Shown here in pieces: positions 55,909-64,000 of a stretch of DNA of 64,000 bases. The translations under genes were made by a program, and so were the position numbers. Location: positions 62,001-126,000 of the forward strand of contig JADZDM010000023.1 in NCBI GenBank assembly GCA_020851035.1, read 5' to 3'. The notes under the pieces were generated by a model. The model searched no databases and was not told the origin of the DNA. It saw only the letters and a program-made list of their open reading frames with translations. Each line of letters begins with the position of its first letter. The stretch's first letter is position 1. Source of the stretch: Gemmatimonadaceae bacterium (GTDB lineage Bacteria; Gemmatimonadota; Gemmatimonadetes; Gemmatimonadales; Gemmatimonadaceae).

Positions 55909-57270
55909 TCAGACGACGATGCCGTCGCGTTTCAGTTCGTCAGGTGTCGCAGCCCGCGCCACCGTGCCTGGAGGATCGGCGTACCACCCTGGGTCAGTTT
56001 GACCGGTGACACGATCCCGGACCTTCAGCACGGTGAACATGCCGCCCATGTCGACGTGTCCCTTTGGTCCGGGTGCGCCTTGCATCGGGATCGAGTTCCG
56101 CGGTACGGGCATCTTCATCGCGCCATGATCTCCCATGCCCGTCTGGCCCATGGTCATGTATTGCGGCAGCAGCGGTGCCGCTGCCGCGTCGATCTTCGTC
56201 TCATCGACGCCCACGAGATTGACGCCGCTGTGACCCATCTGCGTCATCGTGTGGTGCGTCATGTGGCAATGCATCGCCCAGTCGCCGGAGACGTCTGCAG
56301 AGAATTCGACCGTTCGGGTTGTTCCCACCGGAACCAGCGTCGTGCTCTCCGGACGCTGCGCGGTGCGCTCGACCGGACCGCCATCGGTGCCGACGACGCG
56401 CCATGCCAGTCCGTGCACGTGAATCGGGTGATGACTCATCGCGCTCAGGTTCCCGAAGCGGATGCGCACGTCGTCGCCGCGCTGGATCACGAGCGGCGCC
56501 GTTCCCGGGAACGCCTTGCTGTTGAACGTGAGCACGTTGAACTCCGTCATCTCGTTCGGATCCGGTCGCGCGGTCCCGAGGGCAATCTTCCACTCACTCG
56601 ACAACATCACGAAGTCCTTGTCCGGACGCCGACGCGCGCCGCGCTGATGGATGACGAACATGCCCATCATGCCGAGGGCCTGCTGCGTCATCTCGTCGTA
56701 ATGCGGGTGGTACATGTACGTGCCGTACTGGTCGAGGTCGAACTCGTACATGAACGTCTCGCCCGTTGGGATCGGCGCCTGACTGACGCCAGCGACGCCG
56801 TCCATGCCTGACGGCACGAAGAGCCCGTGCCAGTGAACACTCGTCGGCTCGGGCAACTGATTGGTGACGTAGATCCGAACACGGTCACCCTCGACGGCCT
56901 CGATGGTGGGGCCGGGCGTGCTGCCATTGTAGCCCCAGCACGTTGCCTTGAGTCCGGGCGCAAACTCATGCTGGATTTCACTGGCCGTGAGATGAAACAC
57001 CTTCACGCGATCCACGACGCGAAATGGCAGCGTCGTGCCGTTCGGCGTGATGACCGGGGTGTAATCGCGCCCAGGCTGACCGGGCGAGAGTCGGACTCTC
57101 GGTCGACGGGAGCGCGCCGGCGCCGTCGGAGTCGTCGGTGGCGCTACCGGCTCAGGCATGTGCATGCCAGCATGCTGTGCCTGCACGAGCGACGCCGCAG
57201 CAGCGGTCGCGGCCAGCGCTGTCACGCCCTGCTCCAGCAGGGCACGACGCGAGATTGGTGTGTCGCTCAT
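55909..57270 (-). CDS. Multicopper oxidase (CueO/CopA-like)
   Basis: 453 residues with a Tat-type signal (ISRRALLEQGVTALAATAAAA). All copper-ligand motifs are present: HWHGLF, YHPHYDE, HPIHVHGLAW and MHCHMTHHTMTQM, the last providing the type 1 Cys-His-Met and trinuclear ligands. Such periplasmic enzymes oxidise Cu(I) to Cu(II) with O2. Its ATG overlaps the TolC-like gene stop by four bases, so the channel and oxidase are co-translated behind the operator at 58713. A Met/His-rich segment precedes the C terminus (TMGQTGMGDHGAMKMPV). Confidence 0.95.
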   Translation of the reverse strand: MSDTPISRRALLEQGVTALAATAAAASLVQAQHAGMHMPEPVAPPTTPTAPARSRRPRVRLSPGQPGRDYTPVITPNGTTLPFRVVDRVKVFHLTASEIQHEFAPGLKATCWGYNGSTPGPTIEAVEGDRVRIYVTNQLPEPTSVHWHGLFVPSGMDGVAGVSQAPIPTGETFMYEFDLDQYGTYMYHPHYDEMTQQALGMMGMFVIHQRGARRRPDKDFVMLSSEWKIALGTARPDPNEMTEFNVLTFNSKAFPGTAPLVIQRGDDVRIRFGNLSAMSHHPIHVHGLAWRVVGTDGGPVERTAQRPESTTLVPVGTTRTVEFSADVSGDWAMHCHMTHHTMTQMGHSGVNLVGVDETKIDAAAAPLLPQYMTMGQTGMGDHGAMKMPVPRNSIPMQGAPGPKGHVDMGGMFTVLKVRDRVTGQTDPGWYADPPGTVARAATPDELKRDGIVV

Positions 57271-58694
57271 GGCGTCCTCGGAGATTGCATCGGTCGTCGT
57301 ACACCGCCCGTTGCCTGTTCGTCCGGCCTCAGCGGCTGGAATGAGCCACCGACGGCTTGCTCGAGCCGCGCGCGAAGGCTCCAGTAATCACGCAGCGCCT
57401 CAACGTAGGCCTGCCCCGCGTCGATCTCGGCCTGACGGGCGAGGAGCAGTGTGAACACGCTCTGCTCCATCGCATTCACGAAGCGCTGCGATTCGGCGAC
57501 CAACTTGGCGCGCAGCGGCAGGACCGTGCGCTGCAGATGCACCGCGCGCTCACGCGCTGCCTCGACACGGGCCGCCAGCGCCGTGACGTCGGCGGCGATC
57601 TCGACGGCCAGCGCGTCGTGGCGGTCGACCGCCTGTCGGAACGTGGCACGCGCGCGGGCGACTCGCCCCTGCCCCTGATCGAACAGCGGCAACGGCACGG
57701 TGAGCGTCGCACCGGTGAATCGGCCGTCGGGATCGGTCTCGCGGCCCACGCCGATGCTGCCATCGGGCAGAAGCGCGAACGTGTTCGCGAGTCCGGCGAG
57801 GCGACCAGCGGCAGCGGCGGATTCAAACGCCGCGTGCAGTTCCAGATTCCGCGCCTGCGCGAGCGGCGCCAGCACCTGCACTGGCGGCAGGGTATCCGCC
57901 GGCAAGCCGAGACGCGGCGCCGGAGTCCACGATGAGTCGCTCGTGACGCCCATCACGCGGGCGAGCGCGGCGAGATGCGCGACACGCTCACCACGCGCGG
58001 TCAGTAGCGCCAGGCGCGCATCGGCGGCCATCGCCTGCTGCTGCGCGAGGTCGAAGTCCGAGACGTTGCCGGCATCGTGCAGGGCACCAGCGGCGACGGC
58101 GCTGGCCTCCGTCGCTTGCAGGACGGTGGAACGCAGCTCTTCCATCTGTGCTGCCGCCTGTGCTTCCGCATACGCGACTCGAACATCCGCGACCGTTGCG
58201 ATCACGGCGGCCGCCACGCGCGACTGCTCGGCCGCGTACGCCTGCCGCGCGGCACTGCGACGAGACGGGCGCTGCAGATAGTCGATGAACGGCAGGGCGA
58301 GTCCGAGCTGGAGGATGCCCGGGCCGCCCCCGTCAGCGACGAAACGGCCGCCGCTGAACACCGGGTTCGCGAGAAGGCCTGCCTGCACGACGTCAGCCTG
58401 CGCGATCCCGAGGTCCTCGAACGTCGCCTGCAGCCGCTTGTTGCGGAGCAGCGCGATGCGAATGGCCGTGTCGACGGGGACGACGCCGTGGAGCGCCTGC
58501 GCGGCGTACGCGGCGGCCACGGAGTCGGCCCCGCGATCACGAAGCCAACTCGCCTCGAAGTCAGTGCGGGAGGTAACGGCGCGATTCACTCCGTCGATCC
58601 CGTCGTTCGCCGAGAGGTGCGCACAACCCGAAAGAGCCGCGATGGCCACGCAAAACGCGCTTGCGTGCCGCAGCCGGAACAGAAGGAGATTCAT
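57267..58694 (-). CDS. TolC-family outer-membrane lipoprotein paired with the oxidase
   Basis: 475 residues from ATG 58694. Lipobox AALSGC after a short signal; then the two Ala-rich outer-membrane-factor repeats, with VPVDTAIRIALLRNKRLQATFEDLGIAQADVVQAG at the start of the first and PLFDQGQGRVARARATFRQ at the start of the second. It differs from the CusC-type channel at 41166-42497. Pairing with a multicopper oxidase resembles PcoAB-like or CopAB-like outer-membrane/oxidase pairs, but here the partner is a TolC-type channel. Confidence 0.88.
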   Translation of the reverse strand: MNLLLFRLRHASAFCVAIAALSGCAHLSANDGIDGVNRAVTSRTDFEASWLRDRGADSVAAAYAAQALHGVVPVDTAIRIALLRNKRLQATFEDLGIAQADVVQAGLLANPVFSGGRFVADGGGPGILQLGLALPFIDYLQRPSRRSAARQAYAAEQSRVAAAVIATVADVRVAYAEAQAAAQMEELRSTVLQATEASAVAAGALHDAGNVSDFDLAQQQAMAADARLALLTARGERVAHLAALARVMGVTSDSSWTPAPRLGLPADTLPPVQVLAPLAQARNLELHAAFESAAAAGRLAGLANTFALLPDGSIGVGRETDPDGRFTGATLTVPLPLFDQGQGRVARARATFRQAVDRHDALAVEIAADVTALAARVEAARERAVHLQRTVLPLRAKLVAESQRFVNAMEQSVFTLLLARQAEIDAGQAYVEALRDYWSLRARLEQAVGGSFQPLRPDEQATGGVRRPMQSPRTP

Positions 58695-58712
58695 GCGTCG
58701 GGAATGGGTATG

Positions 58713-58729
58713 CTTTACTGTGCGTAAAG
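58713..58729. promoter_or_regulatory. Operator copy 4 (CTTTAC-N5-GTAAAG)
   Basis: CTTTACTGTGCGTAAAG with the same 6-5-6 geometry as copy 3. It ends 18 bases upstream of the ATG of the TolC-like/multicopper-oxidase operon, in promoter position. Confidence 0.75.
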
Positions 58730-58826
58730 TACGCACTCCCTCCTGAGGCGTCAACCAGAGCGGGTCCCGTAACGCCGGCCGTGCCGGATCGACACGCGGC
58801 CGCCGTCGCTTTCCGGGCGCGGGCAT

Positions 58827-59345
58827 CTACCGCGCCATGCCACGCATCATCCCTGCGTGCATGACGTTCAAGCGTGTCACCCGCGCCAGATGCGCTGGCA
58901 TCATCGCCTTCAACTCCGGACCGCTCATCTCCGGCAACCGGATCAGGTCAGCGCGCAGCGAATCGACGGTCGCCGACCACGCGGCGTCACTCGCCATCTG
59001 CATGTCGCGCATTTCGCCATTCATGCGTGCGATCATGTTCGCCACCAGTTGGCGGTGCTTCGGGAGCATCACCGTCATGGCTTCTCCCGTGGCACCCGTG
59101 ATGGCCATCACGTGCGTACGCATCTCGACGGGCATTCCGGCCATTGAACTATCCATCGTGCCACTCTGGCCCGACATGCTCGCCATCCCCCTCATGGCGG
59201 GCATCCCACCGGTGTCGTTTGCAGCAGACGCACCAGCTGTCGAGCGTGCGCTGTCCTGGTTCTGCGGGCCCTCCGCCTTCGTACAGGCGGCAGCAAGGAG
59301 CGCGAGGAAGGCGCGCATGACGACAGGGCCGAGATGATTATGCAT
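58827..59345 (-). CDS. Met-rich lipoprotein, probable periplasmic copper binder
   Basis: 172 residues. Lipobox LLAAAC after a very short signal (ATG 59345, or 59318). The mature protein has more than 20 methionines in Mx(1-3)M spacing (GGMPAMRGMASMSGQSGTMDSSMAGM and MNGEMRDMQMAS; last part HAGMMRGMAR). No known domain. Methionine-rich stretches bind Cu(I)/Ag(I) in CusF, CueO and PcoC. Last gene after cusA on the same strand, 69 bases downstream, so likely part of that operon. Confidence 0.7.
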   Translation of the reverse strand: MHNHLGPVVMRAFLALLAAACTKAEGPQNQDSARSTAGASAANDTGGMPAMRGMASMSGQSGTMDSSMAGMPVEMRTHVMAITGATGEAMTVMLPKHRQLVANMIARMNGEMRDMQMASDAAWSATVDSLRADLIRLPEMSGPELKAMMPAHLARVTRLNVMHAGMMRGMAR

Positions 59346-59414
59346 GCTGACGAACTCCGATGTGGGTGTGTTGTGAAACGCGTGACGCGATGACTTCTGG
59401 ACGTGCAGCTCGAC

Positions 59415-62400
59415 TCATGTCTCGTGCATCGAAGGTGCCGTCGGTGACGCGGCCCGTCGGACAACAACGCCGAACTCGTTCACGGCGCCACTGACCAACG
59501 CGCGCCGCACCTCGCGCTCCTTCCACAGCGAGTAGATCGCCGGGATCACGATCAGGGTCAGCACTGTGCTAGTGAGCATACCGCCTACCATGGGTGCCGC
59601 GATGCGCTTCATGACATCCGCGCCTGTGCCTTGGCTCCAGAGAATCGGCACGAGACCGGCCATGATCGCCGTCACCGTCATCATCTTGGGACGCACGCGC
59701 TCGACGGCGCCATGCTCGATGGCGGCGTCCACGTCCGCGCGGTGCTTCATGTCGCCGCGCGCCCGACGGTCGTTGTACGCTTGGTCGAGATACAGCAGCA
59801 TGATCACGCCCGTTTCCGCAGCCACGCCCGCGAGGGCGATGAAGCCGATGGCGACGGCGACGCTCATGTTGTATTCGAGCAGCCACAGCAGCCAGACGCC
59901 GCCCACCAGCGCGAACGGCAGCGACAGCATCACGATTGCGACTTCGACCACACTGCGGAAGTTGAGGTACAGCAGTGCGATGATGATCAGCAGCGTGAGG
60001 GGGACCACGATGCGCAGCCGCTGCGTGGCCCGCTCCAGCGACTCGAACTGTCCTGACCATTCGAGGCGATACCCGGGAGGCAGCAGAAGCTTCTCCAGCA
60101 ACAGGCGCTTCGCGTCCTCGACGTACCCGCCGATGTCCCTCCCCTGCACGTCCACGTACACGACGTTGTTGAGGTTCGCGTTCTCCGACTTGATCAGCGT
60201 CGAGCCCTGCACCACGTCCACGCGCGCCAGGTCACCGAGCGCGATCTGCGCACCGCTCGGCGTCATCACGAGGACGCTGCGCAGCATGTCCGGTGAATCA
60301 CGCAGTTCGCGCGGGTATCGCACCAGTACACCGAAGCGCTCGCGACCCGCGATCACCTGCCCTGCATCGACGCCGCCCACGGCCGTGCTGAGCGCCGTCT
60401 GCACCTCCGCGACCGTGAGCCCGTACCGAGCAGCCGCTTCGCGGTTCACCGTCACGTCGAGATACCGCCCACCGACGGCGCGTTCGGCGAAGACGGTATT
60501 TGTACCGGCGACGCCGGGGAGGACGGCTTCGATCTGCCGACCGATGCGGTCGAGCGTGTCGAGTGACGTGCCGAACACCTTGATGCCCACCGGCGTTTTG
60601 ATGCCGGTCGCCAGCATGTCGAGGCGGTTCTTGATCGGCATGCTCCACATGTTGCCGACACCGGGCGTCCGCACGGTGGCGTTGGCTTGCGACACGATGG
60701 AGTCATAGGTCACCCCGGGGCGCCAGTCACGCCGGTCCTTGAGGATCGCAATCGACTCGATCATCGACATTGGCGCCATATCGGTCGCACTCTCGGCGCG
60801 ACCGATCTTCCCCATGACGGTCTGCACCTCGGGAATGCGCGCCAGCGCCGCGTCACGTTGTTGCAGGATCTGGCGCGCCTGCGCGGTACCGACACCGGGC
60901 AACAGCGACGGCATGTCCATGATCGCGCCTTCGTTCAGCGGCGGCATGAACTCGCTGCCGACTCGCAGCCATGGCACGATGCTCACGCCCAGCACGGCGA
61001 CCGCCGCCAGGATCGTCGGCCAGCGGTGCCGCAGGATGAGCGCGATCACGGGCCGGTACGCCCTGATCAGCAGCCGGTTCACCGGATTGGCCGCCTCGGG
61101 CTTGACGCCCGTCCGGATGAACAGGCCCATCATGACCGGCACGAGCGTGACCGAGAGCATGGCGGCTGCGGCCATGGCCAGCGTCTTGGTCCACGCGAGG
61201 GGCTTGAAGAGGCGGCCCTCCTGATCCTGCAGCGCGAACACAGGCAGGAAGGACGCCGTGATGATCAGTAGCGAGATGAAGAGCGCCGGTCCCACTTCCT
61301 GTGCAGACTCGATCACGAGCGTCGCATGCGACCGTGGCCGCCCCTCCGCCTCGTTGCGCTCGATGTGCTTGTGCAGGTTCTCGACCATTACGATGGCCGC
61401 GTCGATCATCGCTCCGATGGCGATGGCGATGCCGCCGAGCGACATGATGTTCGCCGAGAGCCCAAGTGCCCGCATCGCGAGCAGTGCCATCACGATGCCG
61501 ATGGGCAGCGTGACGATGGCGACCAGCGCGCTGCGGGCGTGCAGCAGGAACAGGATCGCGACCAAGGCCACGATGAGTGATTCCTCGAGCAGCTTCTCGC
61601 GCAACGTCGCGACCGCCCGGTCGATCAGGCCGGAGCGGTCGTAGCCCTCGACGAAGCGCACGCCAGCCGGTAGTGCGCGCTGGATCTCTGCCATCTTCGC
61701 CTTCACACTGTCGATCACCTCCCGCGGATTCGCGCCGTAGCGCATCACGACCCAGCCGGTCACGACTTCTCCACGACCATCCAGATCCGCGATGCCTCGT
61801 CGCAAGGCGGGGCCCTCCTGCACAGTGGCGACGTCCTGCACGGTGATTGGCGCGCCGTCCATGCCGGTGCCGACGGACACGTTGCGCAGGTGATCGAGCG
61901 ACGTGAAGCGCCCGCGTCCCCGGACGACATACTCCGTTCCGCCCATCTCGAGCACTCGGCCGCCGACATCCTGGTTCGACGCGCGGACGGCGTCGGCGAC
62001 CTTCGTGATCGAGACGTTGAACGCGAGCAGTTTCGCCGGATCGACCTGCACCTGGTATTCCTTCTCGAAGCCGCCGAACGACGCGATCTCTGCGACGCCA
62101 GGCACCGCCGTCAATGCCGGTCGGACAGTGAAGTCCTGCAGCGCGCGCAGGTCGGCCAGGGTTCGCGTGCCGGTGGTGTCGGCGAGGATGTACTGCATCA
62201 CCCAGCCGACACCCGTCGCGTCGGGCCCGAGCATGGGCACGGCACCGTCGGGCAGCTTGCCGCGCACCGCGTTCAGGTATTCAAGCACCCGTGTGCGTGC
62301 CCAGTAGAGGTCCGTACCGTCCTCGAAGACGACGTACACCGCCGAGAGACCGAACTGCGACATCCCGCGCACGAACTTGATGTTGGGCACCTTGAGCAGC

Positions 62401-62615
62401 TCGGCCTCGAGCGGATACGTGACCTGATCCTCGACGAGCTGTGGTGCCTGTCCCGGCCACTCGGTCATGACGATGACTTGCGCATCGGACAGGTCCGGGA
62501 TCGCGTCGACCGGTGTGGTGAGCAACGCCCAGACACCGGCGGCGGAGACGAGCGCGGTCGTCAGGCAGACGGCAAGCGGATGGCTGACGGACCAGCGGAT
62601 GATGGACTTGAGCAT
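59415..62615 (-). CDS. cusA: CusA-type RND Cu(I)/Ag(I) efflux pump, second copy
   Basis: 1066 residues. Helix-4 motif AIAIGAMIDAAIVMVEN (HME4 class) and the export-site methionine regions MDMPSLLPGVG, PMSMIESIAI and LDMLATGIKTPVG. It is well diverged from the copy at 36537-39824 (for example LSDAQVIVMTEWPGQ versus LSDVQVIVQTEYGEQ), so it is not a recent duplicate. Five bases separate it from the adaptor gene. Pumps monovalent Cu/Ag out through its own CusB/CusC partners. Confidence 0.95.
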   Translation of the reverse strand: MLKSIIRWSVSHPLAVCLTTALVSAAGVWALLTTPVDAIPDLSDAQVIVMTEWPGQAPQLVEDQVTYPLEAELLKVPNIKFVRGMSQFGLSAVYVVFEDGTDLYWARTRVLEYLNAVRGKLPDGAVPMLGPDATGVGWVMQYILADTTGTRTLADLRALQDFTVRPALTAVPGVAEIASFGGFEKEYQVQVDPAKLLAFNVSITKVADAVRASNQDVGGRVLEMGGTEYVVRGRGRFTSLDHLRNVSVGTGMDGAPITVQDVATVQEGPALRRGIADLDGRGEVVTGWVVMRYGANPREVIDSVKAKMAEIQRALPAGVRFVEGYDRSGLIDRAVATLREKLLEESLIVALVAILFLLHARSALVAIVTLPIGIVMALLAMRALGLSANIMSLGGIAIAIGAMIDAAIVMVENLHKHIERNEAEGRPRSHATLVIESAQEVGPALFISLLIITASFLPVFALQDQEGRLFKPLAWTKTLAMAAAAMLSVTLVPVMMGLFIRTGVKPEAANPVNRLLIRAYRPVIALILRHRWPTILAAVAVLGVSIVPWLRVGSEFMPPLNEGAIMDMPSLLPGVGTAQARQILQQRDAALARIPEVQTVMGKIGRAESATDMAPMSMIESIAILKDRRDWRPGVTYDSIVSQANATVRTPGVGNMWSMPIKNRLDMLATGIKTPVGIKVFGTSLDTLDRIGRQIEAVLPGVAGTNTVFAERAVGGRYLDVTVNREAAARYGLTVAEVQTALSTAVGGVDAGQVIAGRERFGVLVRYPRELRDSPDMLRSVLVMTPSGAQIALGDLARVDVVQGSTLIKSENANLNNVVYVDVQGRDIGGYVEDAKRLLLEKLLLPPGYRLEWSGQFESLERATQRLRIVVPLTLLIIIALLYLNFRSVVEVAIVMLSLPFALVGGVWLLWLLEYNMSVAVAIGFIALAGVAAETGVIMLLYLDQAYNDRRARGDMKHRADVDAAIEHGAVERVRPKMMTVTAIMAGLVPILWSQGTGADVMKRIAAPMVGGMLTSTVLTLIVIPAIYSLWKEREVRRALVSGAVNEFGVVVRRAASPTAPSMHET

Positions 62616-62620
62616 GGCCG

Positions 62621-63919
62621 TCAGCGCTTGCTGTTCTTGGTGATGCCCGGCATGCCCTTCATGCCTTTCGTATCCGCGCCCTTCATCTGCATGCCGTCCA
62701 TGCCTTCCATGCCTTGCATGCCGCTGCCCATGCTCAGCATGCTCTTCATCACCTCGCCCAGATTCGACTCGGAGTCCAGGAGGAACTGTGCGGAGGTGAC
62801 GACGCGCTGCCCGGGCTCGACGCCAGCGAGGATTTCCGTGTAGTCACCCGCGGTCGCGCCAACCTCCACGTCCTGCGGCTGCAGTGTGCCGGCACCCAGA
62901 TCGATGAACACCACAGCGCGCTCGCCTGTGCGGAGCACGGCGGAGGTCGGGACCGTGAGCGCGTCACGCGATGGCGTCGACAGGCGCACCAGCGCGTACA
63001 TGCCGGGCCTGAGTGCGCCGTTCGAGTTGTCGAGCGCGATGCGCGCACGCGTCGTCCGCGCGTCCGCCTGCACGGTCGGGTAGACGTACTCGACGCGCCC
63101 GGTGAACGACCGGCCTGGAAGCCCGGTGATCTCGATGCCGGCGGTCGTGCCAGCACGCACACTGGCCGCATCCGCTCCGCGCAGGTCCGCTTCGACCCAC
63201 ACACGCGACAGATCGGAGATCGTGTAGAGCATCTGGCCCGACATCACCGCCTGACCCTGCACGACGGGTCGCTGCATGACGACTCCGGTCGCGGGGGCGT
63301 GCAGTGTGATCGTCTGACGCACACGCCCCGTTCGCAGGATCTCGTCGATCTGCCGCTCCGACACCTCCCAGAGCAGTAGTCGGCGCCTCGCCGCCGCCAC
63401 CAGATCGGTGGAATTGTCCGGCAAGCCTGGCACCGCGCTCTGGCCGAGGGTGCGCTGCAGCCCGGCGGCGAGCAGCAGCTCCTGCTGTGCCGCAACGAGA
63501 TCCGGGGCGTACAGCTCGAGCAGCGGTTGTCCGCGACGCACCGGTTGCCCGGTGACGTTCACGTACAGCCGCTCGACGAATCCGGCGACGCGCGGTGCAA
63601 CCTGCACGACGCGGGTCTCATCGACCATCACGTTGCCCGTCGCCCGTGCCTCATTCGTCAGCGTGCGCATGTCCGCGGTCCCAAAGGTGATGCCGAACGT
63701 GCGGATCTGGCCGGCAGTGAGCGCGACGGAGCCATCAGCGCTCATCGTCATGCCGGTCATGCCCTGCATTCCCTCCATGCCGGCCATGCCGTCACTCGAA
63801 CGCGCCGTTGGCATCGTTCCCTCGCGAGACACACGGCTTCGCCAGATCCACAGCGCGCCGATCACCATCGTGGCCAGTCCGAGTCCGACCAACCATCGCG
63901 TGCGCAGTGCGGCGGTCAT
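62621..63919 (-). CDS. cusB: CusB-type adaptor with Met-rich ends
   Basis: 432 residues from ATG 63919. N-terminal anchor (WLVGLGLATMVIGALWIW), then a Met run MAGMEGMQGMTGMTM, the adaptor core (VVQVAPRVAGFVERLYVNVTGQPVRRGQPL, YAPDLVAAQQELLLAAG, ISDLSRVWVEADLRG), and a C-terminal tail with ~12 Met (SMGSGMQGMEGMDGMQMK). The tails may replace a CusF-like chaperone, which is absent here. ATG overlaps the preceding stop (ATGA). Confidence 0.93.
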   Translation of the reverse strand: MTAALRTRWLVGLGLATMVIGALWIWRSRVSREGTMPTARSSDGMAGMEGMQGMTGMTMSADGSVALTAGQIRTFGITFGTADMRTLTNEARATGNVMVDETRVVQVAPRVAGFVERLYVNVTGQPVRRGQPLLELYAPDLVAAQQELLLAAGLQRTLGQSAVPGLPDNSTDLVAAARRRLLLWEVSERQIDEILRTGRVRQTITLHAPATGVVMQRPVVQGQAVMSGQMLYTISDLSRVWVEADLRGADAASVRAGTTAGIEITGLPGRSFTGRVEYVYPTVQADARTTRARIALDNSNGALRPGMYALVRLSTPSRDALTVPTSAVLRTGERAVVFIDLGAGTLQPQDVEVGATAGDYTEILAGVEPGQRVVTSAQFLLDSESNLGEVMKSMLSMGSGMQGMEGMDGMQMKGADTKGMKGMPGITKNSKR

Positions 63920-64000
63920 GGGAGGATCTCCCTGCCGACGACACGTTCGAGCTCCGCCAGTGTCGTGGCAAAATCCGTGAGCACGCGGAAACACTCCGTC
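63916..64000 (-). CDS. TolC/CusC-type protein, C-terminal fragment at window edge
   Basis: The last 27 codons of a minus-strand gene end at TGA 63916-63918: the frame reads ECFRVLTDFATTLAELERVV then GREILP, the typical end of a CusC-type channel (a helix with ADLERLVGR-like pattern). It completes a second cusCBA order. The rest lies outside the window. Confidence 0.75.
   Translation of the reverse strand, partial: TECFRVLTDFATTLAELERVVGREILP

Overview
This 64 kb window is GC-rich (about 65-70 % by eye) and comes from a Gram-negative bacterium: it encodes TonB receptors, tripartite RND efflux systems and porins. The protein style and the repeated metal-efflux layout recall Gemmatimonadota, but no rRNA or marker gene is present, so the phylum is an inference. 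Left edge (1-3072): the end of a norQ-norD pair (maturation of nitric oxide reductase), then a rho-independent terminator and the last 41 bp of a tRNA-Gln(CTG) gene on the minus strand. The 5' half of that tRNA is missing. This is the expected scar of site-specific integration into a tRNA gene. I therefore read everything right of about 3073 as an integrated genomic island whose other end, with the intact tRNA, lies beyond the window.

Island module 1 (3.3-15.5 kb): a nuclease-like protein, a KfrA-like DNA-binding protein behind a perfect 28-bp palindrome, a divergently arranged arsenic cluster (arsD-arsA on minus; arsR-acr3-broken arsC-metallophosphoesterase on plus), repeat-rich non-coding DNA and an unusually large divergent tyrosine recombinase (896 aa).

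Module 2 (15.6-27.3 kb): Zn/Cd/Co-type functions. These are a YnfA-like protein, an HMA-CDF transporter with a CadC-type regulator, a CzcCBA-type RND system of the divalent (HME1) class, and a P1B-4 ATPase translationally coupled to it.

Module 3 (27.3-32.5 kb): an SRPBCC-like protein; a tight operon of di-heme cytochrome, Rieske protein and porin with no recognised function; and a MerR-controlled pair (GDCCVxC protein plus MerC-like transporter) with a textbook 19-bp-spacer mer promoter but no merA.

Module 4 (32.6-64 kb): copper/silver handling on a large scale. It holds an alpha/beta hydrolase, a P2-type ATPase, a copper-storage protein, two Cus-type RND systems with the monovalent-metal (HME4) signature, a CopB-type ATPase, a BlaI/M56-peptidase regulator pair, copC-copD, a multicopper oxidase with its own TolC-like partner, a Met-rich lipoprotein, a TonB receptor plus PepSY protein, and several NTF2-like secreted proteins with decayed copies.

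The most interesting system is the BlaI/M56 pair at 45.5-47.1 kb. The repressor has no cysteine, the M56 protease carries a His/Cys-rich tail in place of a beta-lactam sensor domain, and four copies of one palindrome (TTTAY-N5-RTAAA) lie upstream of copB/blaI, a copC remnant/TonB gene and the TolC-multicopper-oxidase operon. This suggests a copper regulon controlled by regulated proteolysis. Several genes are broken: arsC has an internal deletion, the TonB receptor has a single-base frameshift, and copC and NTF2-like fragments remain, all consistent with an island built by repeated insertion and decay.
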